From: Panorpa germanica
Lineage: Eukaryota > Arthropoda > Insecta > Mecoptera > Panorpidae
Assembly (NCBI GenBank): GCA_963678705.1
Contig: OY783206.1
Span: 16,317,807 to 16,381,806 of the forward strand
Direction of reading: 5' to 3'
Length of the DNA: 64,000 bases
Part shown: one piece after another, positions 11,073-23,685 of the stretch
Numbering within the stretch: position 1 is the stretch's first letter
Layout of the letters: each line of letters opens with the position of its first letter
Notes under the pieces: generated by a model
Database searches by the model: none
What the model was told of the DNA's origin: nothing
Seen by the model: the letters and a program-made list of their open reading frames with translations, nothing else
Program-made: the position numbers and the translations under genes

Positions 11073-12018
11073 TCTGGAAAAGCCGGCGTCACAAGGAGTA
11101 TGTTGGAGTGTGAGTGCAGTGACGTCTTATCCGGTGGCGTAACATCAAGAGAACCTGGTGCTAAAGTTTGTAATAGGGCTCCTTCCCTGTTACACGACAG
11201 ACTTTCTAAGAAAAATGTTTTTGATTCAACAGAAATTCAACCGCATCCATTTAAGATTTCCGCTTTCTTAGGTGTAAACTTTATTTTCGGTCTAAAGTTA
11301 ATTTGTTTGTTTGTTAAACTCATTTGTTTCTACAGCACCTATAGTGGACCGTCACAGGCTCCACGGATGATACGCCACTGTGCTATTAATATTCTCATCT
11401 CAATATATGTTGCACAATTTTCACAGGATCTCTTAGGATTTTAAATGAAAGGCGGAAATGTAATTTTAACTATAAGAAATGATTATTTGGATTTGTTATG
11501 AGCTAGATTTTATTTCAAGAATTGTGCAAAATTTCTGTCTTCAGTGAAACTTTGCCTTTGATCAGCTTGACCTTCATCATATTTTTTTATTAATGAATTG
11601 CTTTATTGACTATATATTGTATATATAACTTGACTTATTTAATATTTAGTAAATTTAGTTACTCTTAGTTGTACAGCTCTAGTTTCATCCATGTAAATTT
11701 GTTAATAGCATTTAAAAAACTGTAATTTTTATGGAAGCATATTTAATAATATACAATAAAGCAATAAGATAAGTAACTTAATAAATATATTATTAATCCT
11801 TTATTTTAGAACATTCAGAAAGCCACAGCTATCCTGGTTTCCTAGTATCTCTTACCAATGATTTTATATAAAAGTTACATGTATTGACTACAGTCTACGA
11901 ACCACTTTACCTTACATGTATAAAATATCGGATTGTTAACGAGTGACATAAATAATAACTAGACTTAATTTGTTTAAAATATACTTTATTTTTAATTAAG
12001 TCGTTTTACATTACAATA
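11073..12018 (+). other. Intergenic, downstream of TRMT44
   Basis: No gene supported. The 114-codon frame at 11100-11444 has no recognisable domain. Its phrase GGCGTAAC...GGGCTCC resembles text seen beside the decayed hAT copy near 53.2 kb, so it may be a transposon remnant. Confidence 0.4.
11985..11990 (-). terminator. Polyadenylation signal of TRMT44
   Basis: AATAAA on the minus strand, 29 bases beyond the TRMT44 stop codon. It is the first such signal downstream, so it is the likely 3' end signal. Confidence 0.5.
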
Positions 12019-14282
12019 TTAATGTTTAAAACTACAATCACTTTCTTCTAGAGGACAACCATTTGGATGATTTTCATAAAACCAACATTTCTTTTGTTTT
12101 ACTTTTATTTCACTTCTTTTAACATTCTTTTTAACACCGTTTAAAACATCTTCAACAGTTTTGGGATATTTAAATTGTACATATCCTTTAATAACTTGAA
12201 ATATATTTTGATTTTTTAATAAAGTTTGAAGTCCACCACACTCTGATTTTAATTGTTGCAATTTTTCTTTAGGTAATATGTTAACAATTTCAGTTAAAGA
12301 TAAAATACCACCAGCATTCCATGATTGATTCATTTTTGGGTCGGTTAAGTATCGTTTCTTAGATAATAATTGTTGGACAACAATATCTCTAATATCTTCT
12401 ATTAGAGTTTTATCTAATTTTGTACAATTTTTAACCTTCTCCACAGATTCTCGAGGTTTAAAATCTTCCGACCAATTTGTACCTATTTCTTTGCCAGAAT
12501 CTGCAGCTTCACTGCTTTTACATTCGTCATTAATAAATTTCTGGAGTTTCAAGCAATATTCTTTAAAATTCTTTACGTCTTCATATCTATTCGTTCCCAC
12601 AAGACATATTCGTTTAGTGCTTGGAATTCGCATCTTATCCATCGATGTCTCAAATCCACAAAATTCGGATATGTGTTTTATATATAATAGGTATTCGTTA
12701 TATAAACTGTGAGACGAATTCTTTCGTTGATATTTTGATCCATTAAATTCATATGCGCAACAAGGAAGCACAAAATATCTGCAGGTTGTCGAACTCCTTG
12801 CAGCCATCACGGGAATCCATGGCGTTAACTCGTCAGAGTGATTCCCAATTAACCAATCCACATCAGGGAATAAGCAGTTGTCCGAAGGAGTTATAGCTTT
12901 CACCTGTAAATGCGAATCGATCAAATTAAGGAACACATTTATTAAGTTAGGTAAGGTTACATAACATAAGTTCGACATGAAGTTACGGTTTCTAACGGTA
13001 ATAAAGCTAATTATGTTATTCTTTTTAATGTTACATAATAAATTAATACATTAGTAAAAAAAATTTAAATGTTCATACCTCTAGCTTTGTTGTTATTGGA
13101 TAATCATCCCATATTTTTCGTTTTCTTAAATCGATTCCAAACCCAGGATGTCCTTCTAGCGATAAGATATGCACTAGGAGTCCGTTTCCACAACCTAAAT
13201 CAACAAATGACTGTTTCTTTGCAGAATTCAACTGTAGCCGTTCTTTTTTCCATAGAAGTAGAAGGTATGTTGCTATTGCAATATCTTCATATACAAATTT
13301 GGCTGGATCGGTATTTTCAGGCCAAATCTAAAGAATATTTGTTTACATTACATTCATACCATAATATACTTTTGCCCACGATTGTCACTGCCTTTAATAA
13401 TGTTAATAATACTTTGACCATATCCTGTCCATATTTTATTTTGAGGTGGTGGTACAACTCGGAATATTCTTCAACCTCCAGCAGCCCTAATGAAGGTAAT
13501 CTACTTATCTCGTTGTCCTTTTCAGTAATGATCATCCAAGAACAAATTTTAGGAAATACATTATTGGATAACCAGATCGCTGAACTATCCTCTGCTTTTC
13601 CTTAAATTAAAGAACGTATTATTATTAAAAGGATTCATTATTATTTAGATTTAATGGAATCTACCTGGAGGATATATATGCATACGAAGGTGATCATCTT
13701 CATAGCTTATTTTATATGGAAATGTCGGAGATATTGGTTTAGATCTATCACTACATTCAGCACAGCTAAAAAATGTTGCAGAATTTAATGTCTTATCTAT
13801 AAATAATACAGCAAAATGATTAAAAGGTTTAATGAAACGCTATATGAAATTATCAAAATGTTACCTATAATAGTTATTTGAAAATAAGGCTGTTGTATAG
13901 ATTCATTTCTAGGCATTAGTTTATTTACAACTAAATAGAAGGCTCTTGTTTCTAAAAAGTCATTATTGTGATCACTTTCAGAATTTAAATTAATAAATAA
14001 ATCACTAAAATGAAGAGGTTCAACAACAATGCCCTGTAACCCTAGAACTTCTTCAATTTGATCTATATTAACTAAGCACTGCAATGTGTCAAACAATTTT
14101 GATATAGCTTGATTTGTAAATCCATTTTCATGTTCTATTAATCTAATTCTTGAAGAGGAAATTAATTTAGAACCAATTAATCTTCGATTTACTACATGTG
14201 CTTTGTTTATCCAGACTTTTATGGCATTCCAAAATTCTCCAGATCCCTTTAAATCTTTTGATATTATTTCTGTAGGTGCCAT
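12019..14282 (-). CDS. Trmt44: tRNA (uracil-2'-O)-methyltransferase TRMT44 homologue
   Basis: Predicted to 2'-O-methylate a uridine of tRNA(Ser) in the cytoplasm using S-adenosylmethionine, by homology with TRMT44 and yeast Trm44. Five exons (14282-13865, 13796-13665, 13600-13413, 13327-13079, 12903-12019) join in phase through GT-AG introns to give 623 residues. Visible landmarks are a CAEC cysteine pair at about 151-154, the SAM-binding motif FVDLGCGNG at about 287-295, GIDLRKRKIWD just after it, DWLIGNHSDELTPWIP at about 345, and a C-terminal CCCH zinc finger (Cys602-His623, spacing C-x9-C-x6-C-x3-H). All are typical of this family. The start ATG at 14282 opens the first exon. The gene is head to head with MED19, 1.8 kb away. 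Confidence 0.93.
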
Positions 14283-16084
14283 ATTATATTTAGATGATTC
14301 ACATCTAAGATAATGTTGTCATTTGCCCAAAAAACCTTAGTTATACACTTAATATATTTAAACCAAACAATACCAGGCAAAACAGAACAAATCATTTGCA
14401 TTTGACAGACTTGACAGTTCTGCAGTTCTGCAGGAGGTACTTCAGTATAATGAAGTTGTCTAGTAAAAATTTGTAAATGTAAAATTAAGAAATAATGTCA
14501 AAGTAATGTCATGTCAGAGTAATTTAATTTTAAAATTACGTTACATTTCATAAAGTAACAATTTAAACAAATAAAGTAAATAAAATAAGTGTATTTTATG
14601 TTATCTTTAATCCATAAAATTATATTTCGTGTTTGTAAATATAAATTTTTAGTTGGCATTAGTTGATAACACATTTTTAATAGTTATTTACATCTCGATG
14701 CAACTTCATGATAATATAAAATCAATCATCAATCATGGCCGACAGCATGGTATAGGAACTAATATAGGGACAACTGGTACTATGATAACTTCATGTCGAA
14801 CGCTTATTTTATAAGAAAGTTTATAGGCTTGACTGTACATATTTTAGACATACGTCATTTAATCCAGGTACCACTTCAGAAAGAGTTATTTAAGTGCCCT
14901 AGAATATTAAAAAAATTAAATTATCTTATTTAAAAGGAAAGAAAAATGAACAGACATAGAAAATCAAAGAACCAAATATTTATATTTGCCTTTAATGTTA
15001 ATTTTAGTTATAATTATTTCGAATAAGTACTTTAGGGTCACCATTAGTAGAATTGTATCTTTTATATTAAGTATAGACGTAATTAATTACATTTTTTTAC
15101 AGATAAAATCAGGAAATGTTGTAATGTACAAATAATAATAGGTTTTTGAGTCTTTGCTTTAGATTACTTTGAGTATTTTAACAAAACAAGTGTGCTTTTA
15201 AAGAACGCCTTCAATGAAACTTCTAAATACGCCTCTTACTAATATACAAATTTATCTTAGTCCTCTGACGTCATATTTCCGAGCATCTCCGACTGATCTC
15301 CGAGTTTTATGCATATGGCTGCCGTACTGTCATATTTCTAAGTGATTACTGTTTTATTTCAATTAAAAGTAATAAATAGTTAAAAAGTGCAAATTTAATT
15401 GAAGTTTTTCGTATATTATACAAATAGCGATAAGAAAAATAATAGTTGGCAGGTAAAATATTAATAGTTGTTATTATCTTAAAGCAAATACACTAACTCT
15501 AACAGTGGCGTCATTGTTAATTATATATAACATATTATTATTTTATTAGACTTTATGATACTTTTCAGGACTATATATTGGGGCCAAAGCACTATATATT
15601 GGGAGCTGCCAAAGAAATGTAAGAGGCAATAGGCAGCAGATGAATTAACTAGCTAGCTAAACAACTACATCATCAAAAATCAAGAAGGACTTTGGTTTAT
15701 ATGCAATTACATTAATTAAATAATTTAATATTTTTGTTTTTTCAGGAAGAATTTGTATGTATATACAAATACATTAATTACAATAAACATTGTTAACTAA
15801 AAATTGCGGTTTTTTTTTTATTTATAAAATTTTTGATATTTATAATAATTCAAACATGTACTCATTCCCGCTTTTTTTGTGTTTTGCAAGAACTTCATGT
15901 CGAACGCAGTTACAAATACCATGAAGTTAGCATAGGACCAAAGCTTAACATGGGAGTTACCGATCTATAGTATATATCATCTTTGGCCGACAGTGTTGAA
16001 AGGTGTTGAAAGTAGGTTGTAGCTTGTATATTGTTTTCTACGTAATTAAAAAAAATTAAAAGCCAAATGTATTAGAGATAAACA
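14283..16084 (+). other. Shared upstream region of TRMT44 and MED19
   Basis: Divergent intergenic region of 1.8 kb that should hold both promoters. A CRE-like TGACGTCA block lies near 15266. A 17 bp perfect direct repeat, AACTTCATGTCGAACGC, sits at 14787-14803 and 15891-15907, and GGCCGACAG recurs near 14736 and 15984. No TATA element can be assigned with confidence, and no coding frame is supported. Confidence 0.45.
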
Positions 16085-16108
16085 ATGAGTTTACAAGATG
16101 ATGGCTGA
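16085..16108 (+). promoter_or_regulatory. Short upstream ORF overlapping the MED19 start
   Basis: ATG at 16085 in a favourable context (AACAATGA) opens an 8-codon frame including its stop (MSLQDDG then TGA). It overlaps the MED19 ATGs at 16098 and 16101 in a different frame. If it is in the mRNA it would reduce initiation at MED19 or make it depend on leaky scanning or reinitiation. Confidence 0.45.
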
Positions 16109-17528
16109 TCAGTATCGAAAAGTAGAGCCATATTCACCAAAATCATCTCCAAGAGGTGCTAGGTCACCTGTAGTATCAAGGCAAGATTCGTCTGGTACCC
16201 TTAAAACAACGATTTCACTAGGAAAAAATCCATCTATTGTACATAGTGGTCCCTTCTACTTAATGAAGGAGCCCCCAGGTTTGTTATAATTAATTATATT
16301 TATGTCTAAATAATACAATAAACATAATAAATTATGTTAACCTAAAAAGTTAGTGTAGTTAACTGTTGCTTGTATATGTATTTGACTTTGTTTAATTTCT
16401 TTTTAGGAGAATGTGAACTAACAGGGTCCACCAACCTTATGGCATATTATGGCTTAGAGCATTCTTATAGTAAATTTAGTGGTAAAAAAGTTAAAGAACA
16501 ATTATCTTCATTTTTACCAAACTTACCTGGCGTTATAGATGGCCCCGGACAACAGGTTAATAGTTTATCAAATGTATTTATTAGGAATAAGTTAATTAAA
16601 TGTATTGTCCATTTTACCATATGTTTATTGTTTGTTGTAGGATAATAGTTCACTACGTAGTGTAATAGAAAAGCCCCCTATCGGTGGGAAGGAGTTGCTT
16701 CCTCTAACAGGACTGCAGTTGTCAGGATTTCGTTTGCACCCTGGACCTGTAAGTACTCATTCCTCTACAAACTAACATTACTATCAATACGCTGACAAAA
16801 GTCAAACTCAAACATCAAATGAATTGACCTGGTCTTGTGGTGGTGTTCTTGCACTTTTTATATAGACAAACCTGTTAACTAGGAGGTCTATTCAGGGCTG
16901 TGGAGTCGGTGAACTAACATCCGATTCCGACCAAATGAAATACTAAACTTTTTAGGGAAATGGTTCAAAATTTGAGTTGAAATTCAAATTCAAATGAATC
17001 TATGTTTGTATTCCATTAAAAACTGAAATACTAAGCAACAGTTGTCGCTGACTTATATATTTTACTTATCTTAAATTAGGGGCAAACACCTTTTGTTTCT
17101 ACTGCAGGTATCCACCGACTTTATAAATGTTTATTTACCCAGGTTGTTAATGCTTACTTTTTCTTTTTCTCATTAGTTACCTGAGCAATATCGATATGTA
17201 AATATAACACCAGCTAAAAAACATAAAAATAAACACAAGAAACATAAACACAAGGAAGGAGGTCCACCAAGTCAGGACGCGACCCCCACTGGTTAGTATA
17301 GCAGCAGATTATCTAAGGAGAAGCTACAATTACATAACTTTTACTTAATAAACTTATCGTTCTGTTGTAGATTCCTCAAACCAAGATATTCATGAAAAGA
17401 AACATAAAAAACAGAAAAGACATGACGAAGAGAAAGAAAGAAAAAAAAGAAAAAAGGAAAAAAAGCGAAAAAAACAACGACATAGTCCTGAACATCCTGG
17501 AGCAACTCCTACACACATATTAACTTAA
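16098..17528 (+). CDS. MED19: Mediator complex subunit 19
   Basis: A head-module-associated subunit of the Mediator complex that links transcription factors to RNA polymerase II in the nucleus. Five exons (16098-16278, 16407-16555, 16641-16748, 17177-17291, 17371-17528) join in phase to 236 residues, close to the usual 200-340. The conserved core runs from about residue 40 (GPFYLMKEPP) through ELTGSTNLMAYYGLEHSYSK, FLPNLPGVIDGPG and LRSVIEKPPI to LTGLQLSGFRLHPGPLPEQY near 150. The C-terminal third is a lysine/histidine-rich basic tail (KKHKNKHKKHKHK, then KKRKKEKKRKK), the hallmark of metazoan MED19. Two adjacent ATGs (16098, 16101) could serve as start; I took the first. An AATAAA lies at 17813. 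Confidence 0.95.
16893..16945 (+). repeat. hAT-type repeat end in MED19 intron 3
   Basis: CAGGGCTGTGGAGTCGG followed by an ACTCCGAC-like inverted stretch matches the terminus of the repeat family with ends AGGGCTGCGGAG seen at 48559 and 55962. No matching right end is found in the intron, so this is a fragment. Confidence 0.45.
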
Positions 17529-18192
17529 AACAAAATACAAACATTCCTCAAAATCCATTAAAACAAAACAAAGAATGATTCATGGAAATATTTTTATCAT
17601 AAATTATCACAGTCAACGTTATTTAAACAAATCGTTTCATTAAACAAAATTATAAATTATTTGTTAATTAATTAATTAGACTATTAGTTAAATTAATCAT
17701 TTATCTATAAATTTTATATAATATACATAAAATCAAAGATCGATATTTAAATTTAAAACATAGTTATTCTATTATTTTATTGGTTTCTAGTGTAATTATA
17801 TAATTGTAAATTAATAAAAGTATTATCTATTTAAATGCCGCAATTGCAATTTAACTAGGAGTCAAGGGTCTATGTAGAAGAGGTTCAAGATATCTGAAAT
17901 TCAAATTTCCTGCTTTATTATTGAACTGTAAATATTTAGTTCAATGAACCAGTCATTGACATTTGTAAAATCAGAACCAAGAACAAAATGTCATGCAGGA
18001 AAAGGTGTACGCAGTAACATTATGTAAAATTAAATTTATAAATTAGTTGAAAGTTATATTGTTTAATAAAAGAGATAGATTTGAAAATATGCGATGTAAT
18101 AAATGTAGCATCCTTTATAATTAGTTATTTAGTATCTTAAAGCGGGGTTCTGACAGCGATTTTAGTCGTTCAGTAATTGCGTATTCATACAT
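17529..18192 (+). other. MED19 3' region
   Basis: AT-rich 3' UTR and downstream DNA. AATAAA at 17813-17818 is a plausible polyadenylation signal, 285 bases after the stop. No further gene seen. Confidence 0.4.
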
Positions 18193-18235
18193 AAGTTGAA
18201 TATTACCTGAAACGGATTCAGGTAATATTCAACTT
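18193..18235 (+). repeat. Perfect 19 bp palindrome with 5-base loop
   Basis: AAGTTGAATATTACCTGAA is followed by ACGGA and then its exact reverse complement. It lies 0.7 kb downstream of MED19. No T-run or promoter-like element is attached. Confidence 0.85.
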
Positions 18236-18403
18236 TTAAGATAAGATATTATTAATATAACATAATAATTTATATTGTAAATAAAAATTATACTTAATTA
18301 ATAATCTTATTCACATAAATGTGTTTTAATAAAATTACAAAATATATATATTTATAAGTAATGGTGAATTGGTTTGCTTCTTTGACGTTTAAAAAGTCCA
18401 CTA

Positions 18404-18592
18404 TCACAAAATAGATGGAAATAACGCGTTTACTATAGCAAAAATGTTCTTCTTCCACATAATAGATGGAGTAGTAATATTTAACAATATATATTTTTAT
18501 AAAGTATGGTAAATTCACAAAATAGATGGAAGTAACGTTAACTATAGCAAAAATGTTCTGTTCTCACATAATAGATGGCGGTAGTATTTGTA
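18404..18592 (+). repeat. Tandem repeat, period about 111 bp
   Basis: TCACAAAATAGATGGAA starts at 18404 and 18515. Both are followed by TAACG, ACTATAGCAAAAATGTTCT, CACATAATAGATGG and GTAGTA. The two units differ by small indels. Confidence 0.7.
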
Positions 18593-21196
18593 AAAAAAAC
18601 AGACTCCAGCTGCAGCAAAAAAAAAAACAGCGAAATTTTGCTAAATTTTCTTCAATTTTATTTTTATATTCTTTGTACATTTTAATCTAATATACAATCA
18701 TTTTTATTATATGGCTGGAATCTGTCACTGGTTGGGAGCTGAAATTAAAGAAAAAACAAATTTAGAAAAATAAATAACATTGTAATCAATAATTCTTTTG
18801 AACGATTATTTTTGTCAGATCTTTTCTTTATACGAATATATTTTAAAAGTAAGTTGTGTGCATATATATTTATACGTATATGTTCTTTACTTTATTAATA
18901 CAACTAACATGATATATGTTATGTCGAATGATGTCGTCAGTAATGCAGACAAACCAGACCGAAAGACGCGAAAGTCGTGGATTCACTGAAATCTATATGA
19001 AACATATACAAAATGAAAATAGCTAGCAAAAAGTATTCGTACACCAAACACCGCCTCACTATTACTTAATTTTGCCATTTGAGTTACGGCAGCATATCAA
19101 GGTCACGATGTTGAGAACAGTTGAAAATAAGGGTATAATCCAAAGATAATATATATAATGTAATCAGTCGTATAATCAGTTCTTTTGACGATTATAGCTT
19201 CCACAATAATTTTTTGAAGATCTTTTTTGTAGGTAATAATATCATGTACAACTTTTAGAACAGACTTATTCAATTCAATTGATAAAGATAATGGGACATT
19301 TGAGGTTCTGGTAGCAAACTTGATCAATAAATAGTACAGTCTTATAGAAACGAAGTTTCTTACACCCCAGTCTTACACCCCATTGCTCACGCAGGCTCAA
19401 TGCTCGATGTATCCCAATCAATTTAGTAGGCGTACGAAGACTTTTGTCATTTATGTTGAAGTCGCAGGAAATATACAAAACACGTCACATGCAATAAAAT
19501 ATTGATATTTTTAATTTAAAATATTGATATTGACAGATTCGCAACTGTCACTTCAATGTCCAGTAAACAATTTGGTGAAGTGTCCTATTTGGTGAAGTTC
19601 GAGTCACTCGTACAATTTTATTCTAACGCTTTACAAGTTCGAAGCAACAACACAGAAACCAATTTTAGTTAAAATTTATTCCCTACCTGTCAAGATTTTG
19701 TGAAATAAAATCTGATATATGTAGTCTTAGCAAGTTCGTTAATAGTTCAAAAGTGGTACACAAAAGTCGCTTTTAGTTAAAATTCATTCCCTACCTGTCA
19801 CAGATTTTTCATAATAATATTCTTTCTTTTTCCAACATCATTCATTAAGTATTTCTGTTCCTTTCACACATCGATATATTTTTTTTAACTTCACATTCAT
19901 TTCATTTATTACAAAGTACAATTAAAGTGAGAGAGAAACGAGATGTGTTAGACAAGCAAAATATATTTTTCACCGTTACACTTGTATACTTATAAAGTAT
20001 TTCGTTCAGGACAGTATGTATAAAGTATATGCTATCCTTTTTCAACAAATATTTCTTTAATGGTAATAAACAGACGCTGTCTCCCTCAATCCCCGAGAAT
20101 AAACGAAGATCTATTCAGCGTTGTTAAGACAGAGGTTTTAAACCTAACGCAGACCTGCCGATCGTAGATTTTTGAATCACCAGAACAATGTAAAAAACTG
20201 ATATAACCAGAATTGTTAAAGATGAAAAATATTCATTAAAAAAATCACGATCCGTACTAAAGATTACATCAATTTATTTCTTAATTTAAATATTTATATT
20301 TTGCAAATTTTAAAAAATGGAATTCATTAAGTTTTATACCCCTGATCATCCCCAACAAGTGGAACAACTGCGCCAACTAGCGATAACAAATGCTCGTCCT
20401 AACTATTATCTCTGGTCCTAGTGTCCTGTCAGTTACTAAGTTTCTTTGTGTAATATTTTGATAGTTTTGTGAAATAATATATGTTCTTAATCAGTTTTAA
20501 TACTGCATTAAAAAAACAATAATATAAAATAGTGTTCAAAGAAATTATAAGTTTCTTAAATTAAATGTTTGGTAAGTTATACATATATATTCAGTCGCCA
20601 TTTTATGAAGCATCTTATATACGTTTCTTCATCTACATACATTTCAACATTTTTCATTCAGAAATTTGTTTTAATTTTTCTCTTATATTTCAGACACAAA
20701 ATTAGACGGTACCCAAAAATTGTTGTAAGGAGAAATAAGAAGAACTTAATTACAAATCAAGATTTGATCTACTGATTTGATTTGATTACTGGTAAATAAA
20801 ATGGTATCCTTACAAGATATTATTTATAAGAGTTATTACTATATAAATATGTAAAGTACATGTAATTTCATTTTCAGAAACTGTCTCCTAGATAAAACTA
20901 AAGCTAAAGTTCAAGCCCAGTGTATATTCAAGTATATAGAATACTTAGTGTATGATTATTTAATGTTTAACAATGTAGACTAATGTTATATTAACAATTG
21001 ATCAAAAATAATGCTGTAAATAAATTAAATTTAATAAAATATTAATAAAATTCTTACATAAAGTTATTGTTTTTTTTCATTATAAATTTGTTTTCTAATA
21101 AAAATCGATTTTATTTTTCAAAATAAATACTCTGTTTAAACTTCCCGCTTAATTTTATTGTAATATCACTGACCAATCACAGCAGGGCATAAACTA
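18593..21196 (+). other. Intergenic, no gene seen
   Basis: AT-rich. A diverged direct duplication (period about 108) places TTTTAGTTAAAATT(T/C)ATTCCCTACCTGTCA at 19663 and 19771. Short frames, for example at 18798 and 20569, have no recognisable domain. The stretch ends at the host base A (21196) that borders the Helitron array. Confidence 0.4.
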
Positions 21197-21259
21197 TCTA
21201 CTTATTATAATGTTCGTAATGTTCCAATTTAACATGGAAAACCCATAAGAACTCATAGA

Positions 21260-21261
<2 letters not shown>

Positions 21262-21308
<47 letters not shown>
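21262..21308 (+). repeat. TA microsatellite in unit A
   Basis: About 23 uninterrupted TA dinucleotides, at the same place inside the Helitron 5' region as the TA runs at 26777 and 29713. Confidence 0.9.
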
Positions 21309-21312
<4 letters not shown>

Positions 21313-21600
21313 CGATATTTATATATCCGGTAACAAAATCGTATATGGTATCTTCTAAACGGCGCCTACAAAGTTCTTCAAATTTTGGTATGATGTAAAG
21401 GACGAATTTCTAAGACTTTCTACGTCCCTTAATTTTTCCCTGAATTTCCGTGGAAAAACTTATACTGGAAAAACTGGAAAATTCGAAAAAATATTTTTGC
21501 TAATATCTGACGAACTAGAAAAGATAGAAAACTGAAATTTGGTGTGTGTATTGAGATCATAATTGTGCACATTTGCCAATAGTTGGAAATTGGAAATTAA

Positions 21601-22700
21601 AGTTCAGTAGCGGCGCGAATTTCCGGGGGCAATGTTAGAATAGAGTTAGGACGTTGAAATTTAATATGTAGGCTCGCTGTAGACAGTTATTAATGAAAAA
21701 AAATAAACAGCCCCAAATTTCCAGTGGCGGCGGGAGTTGAGACAGTAAAAGCCAGAAATATTGAAAATGTAGTATTATAACTTAGGGTATGTATGGAGAC
21801 ACTAATTGCGCATGTTTGCCAATAATTAGATTACCAAAATTTTAATTCAGTAGCGGCGTGATTTTTTAGGGGCAATGTCGCAACAGAGCTAGAACGTTAA
21901 AATTTGGAACGGGGGCCATATATAGAGTGTCATTAAAGACACACTATAGAAATTTGCAACTTTCCAGAGGCGGCGGGCGCTGGGGGCCAAAAACCAGATA
22001 TTTGAAATATATGGAGATGAAAGGCTATAGTTTAGAATATATATTCTTAGATACAAATAAAATAGATCCTCGTGCTAAAATTTAACAAACTTGTTCAGTA
22101 GCGGAGGTTTGTGGGGGGTACTAATGCTAAAATATATATACAAAACTGAAATTTAGTATGCAGATATAGATTGACATTATTATTACGAAAATATAAAAAA
22201 AACTACATTTTCTTAAGTGCAACATTAGAGTGGCGGGTGATAAACCGAATATAAGAACAATATAGAGGTACAACGATGATATTTTGCATGTAGAATATTA
22301 AATAGAAGCTAAATAGTTCTCTATAAGTCAGATATTCAAATTACATTCAGTAGTAGAATTGGATTGATTTTTGGTGCGTTTGTTGTGCTGTGAAATCGAA
22401 CAGGAGTGAGAGGTATAGGGGGGAAATAGTTAACAGCCCCAAATATCAAAAAATAGAAAAAGTGAAAAAATAGAAACTATGCACGTGCATATTTGCGAAA
22501 ATAAATTTAACCTTAGTAGCGGCGTTAAATTGGGGAAGTGGGGGCGGGAAAACGCTTTGCCAAAGAACTCAATTTTGAAATTTCGATCATTTATAAAAGT
22601 AGGGGTAGATAAAGGTAGTGAGAGTTGTTACGAGCAAAATAGATTGCTATGCCTAAAATTTGACAATTTTATTTCAGCTGCGGGGATTAATGGGGAGACT
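21601..22700 (+). repeat. Diverged 120 bp modules with a CAGTAGCGGCG core
   Basis: Cores near 21603, 21721, 21846, 21966, 22095, 22346, 22513 and 22672 (CAGTAGCGGCG, CAGTGGCGGCG, CAGAGGCGGCG, CAGTAGCGGAGG and similar) are each followed within 10-20 bases by a G-run. Between cores a GAAATTTAGTATG-like phrase recurs. The unit is a degenerate tandem array, not a gene. The same series occurs in units D, G and N. Confidence 0.6.
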
Positions 22701-23685
22701 AATATTATAACGTAAATATAAATACGAAATATAGAGTGTAAGATTACAGTACAGTTTTAATCATGTAAATGAATTGCTGTAATAGCGAATTGGTAGTGTC
22801 TGATTGGAGAAGAGTGTGGCGCTGGGATTCAGTTCTAAGTAACAGTGATGTTACAAGTAGTGGCGATAGATTATAATGGCTCTGGGAGGTAACCGTATTG
22901 CAGAATATGTGCTTTGGTGCTGAAAGTGAGGGTGGCGGGGTATGGGGATTGAATCGAAAGTGCAATAACGGTAAGGAAAAGGCCTAGAGATGAGATTATT
23001 AGGAGCGAACTGCTAGGCTTTCTTAAAAACATAAATGAATTGATGTAATTAGTAGGTTTACATTGAAATTAGTGAAAATTTTATCAAAGATTTATCTTAT
23101 CGAATAATTATTAAAAAATAATGTACTTCTAAGGATGAAATTTAGTATGCTGGTTGCCAGTAAAGTATTAATTTGGAAAACTAATTGTTAAGAGATTAGT
23201 ACGCAGGGGGTGGAAGCGCAGAATTATTTAATGATTGCGCTAAACGGGGGGTATAGGAAAGTGCCCTAATAAGCGATGATGTTCAGTTAAGCTGTAGTGT
23301 TGCAAGTGGGCGCATTATGGCAAAGGTGCAGATGATTACATTTAAAAGTGCGAGAACGATACAGAGCATGGAGCCAAGAGGTGCTTGATGTTTAGGGGCG
23401 GGGCAGTGGACATTGTTCAATACTGTGCTTTATTATGGTAAATGATAATATTACGCAGCGGGGGCGCTGTGAAAGTACTGTAAGGACCGACGATGCTCAG
23501 GGAAGAAGCGATGCAGAGTGCTAAAAGTAGGAGGCGCTTTATGGCAGAAGTTTAGAGGAATCAAATTAAAAGTTCGGAAACGTGAGAGAGCCAAGAGGTG
23601 ACGATTGGGGCTTATGGGCGGGGGCACTGGAGACTGGTACAGTGCTTTATTACTGTAAATAAAGGAATTATAACAAAATAATATT

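Noticed and set aside
11100-11444. 114-codon plus-strand frame
   Set aside because: No domain, no splice context, and composition typical of transposon remnants.
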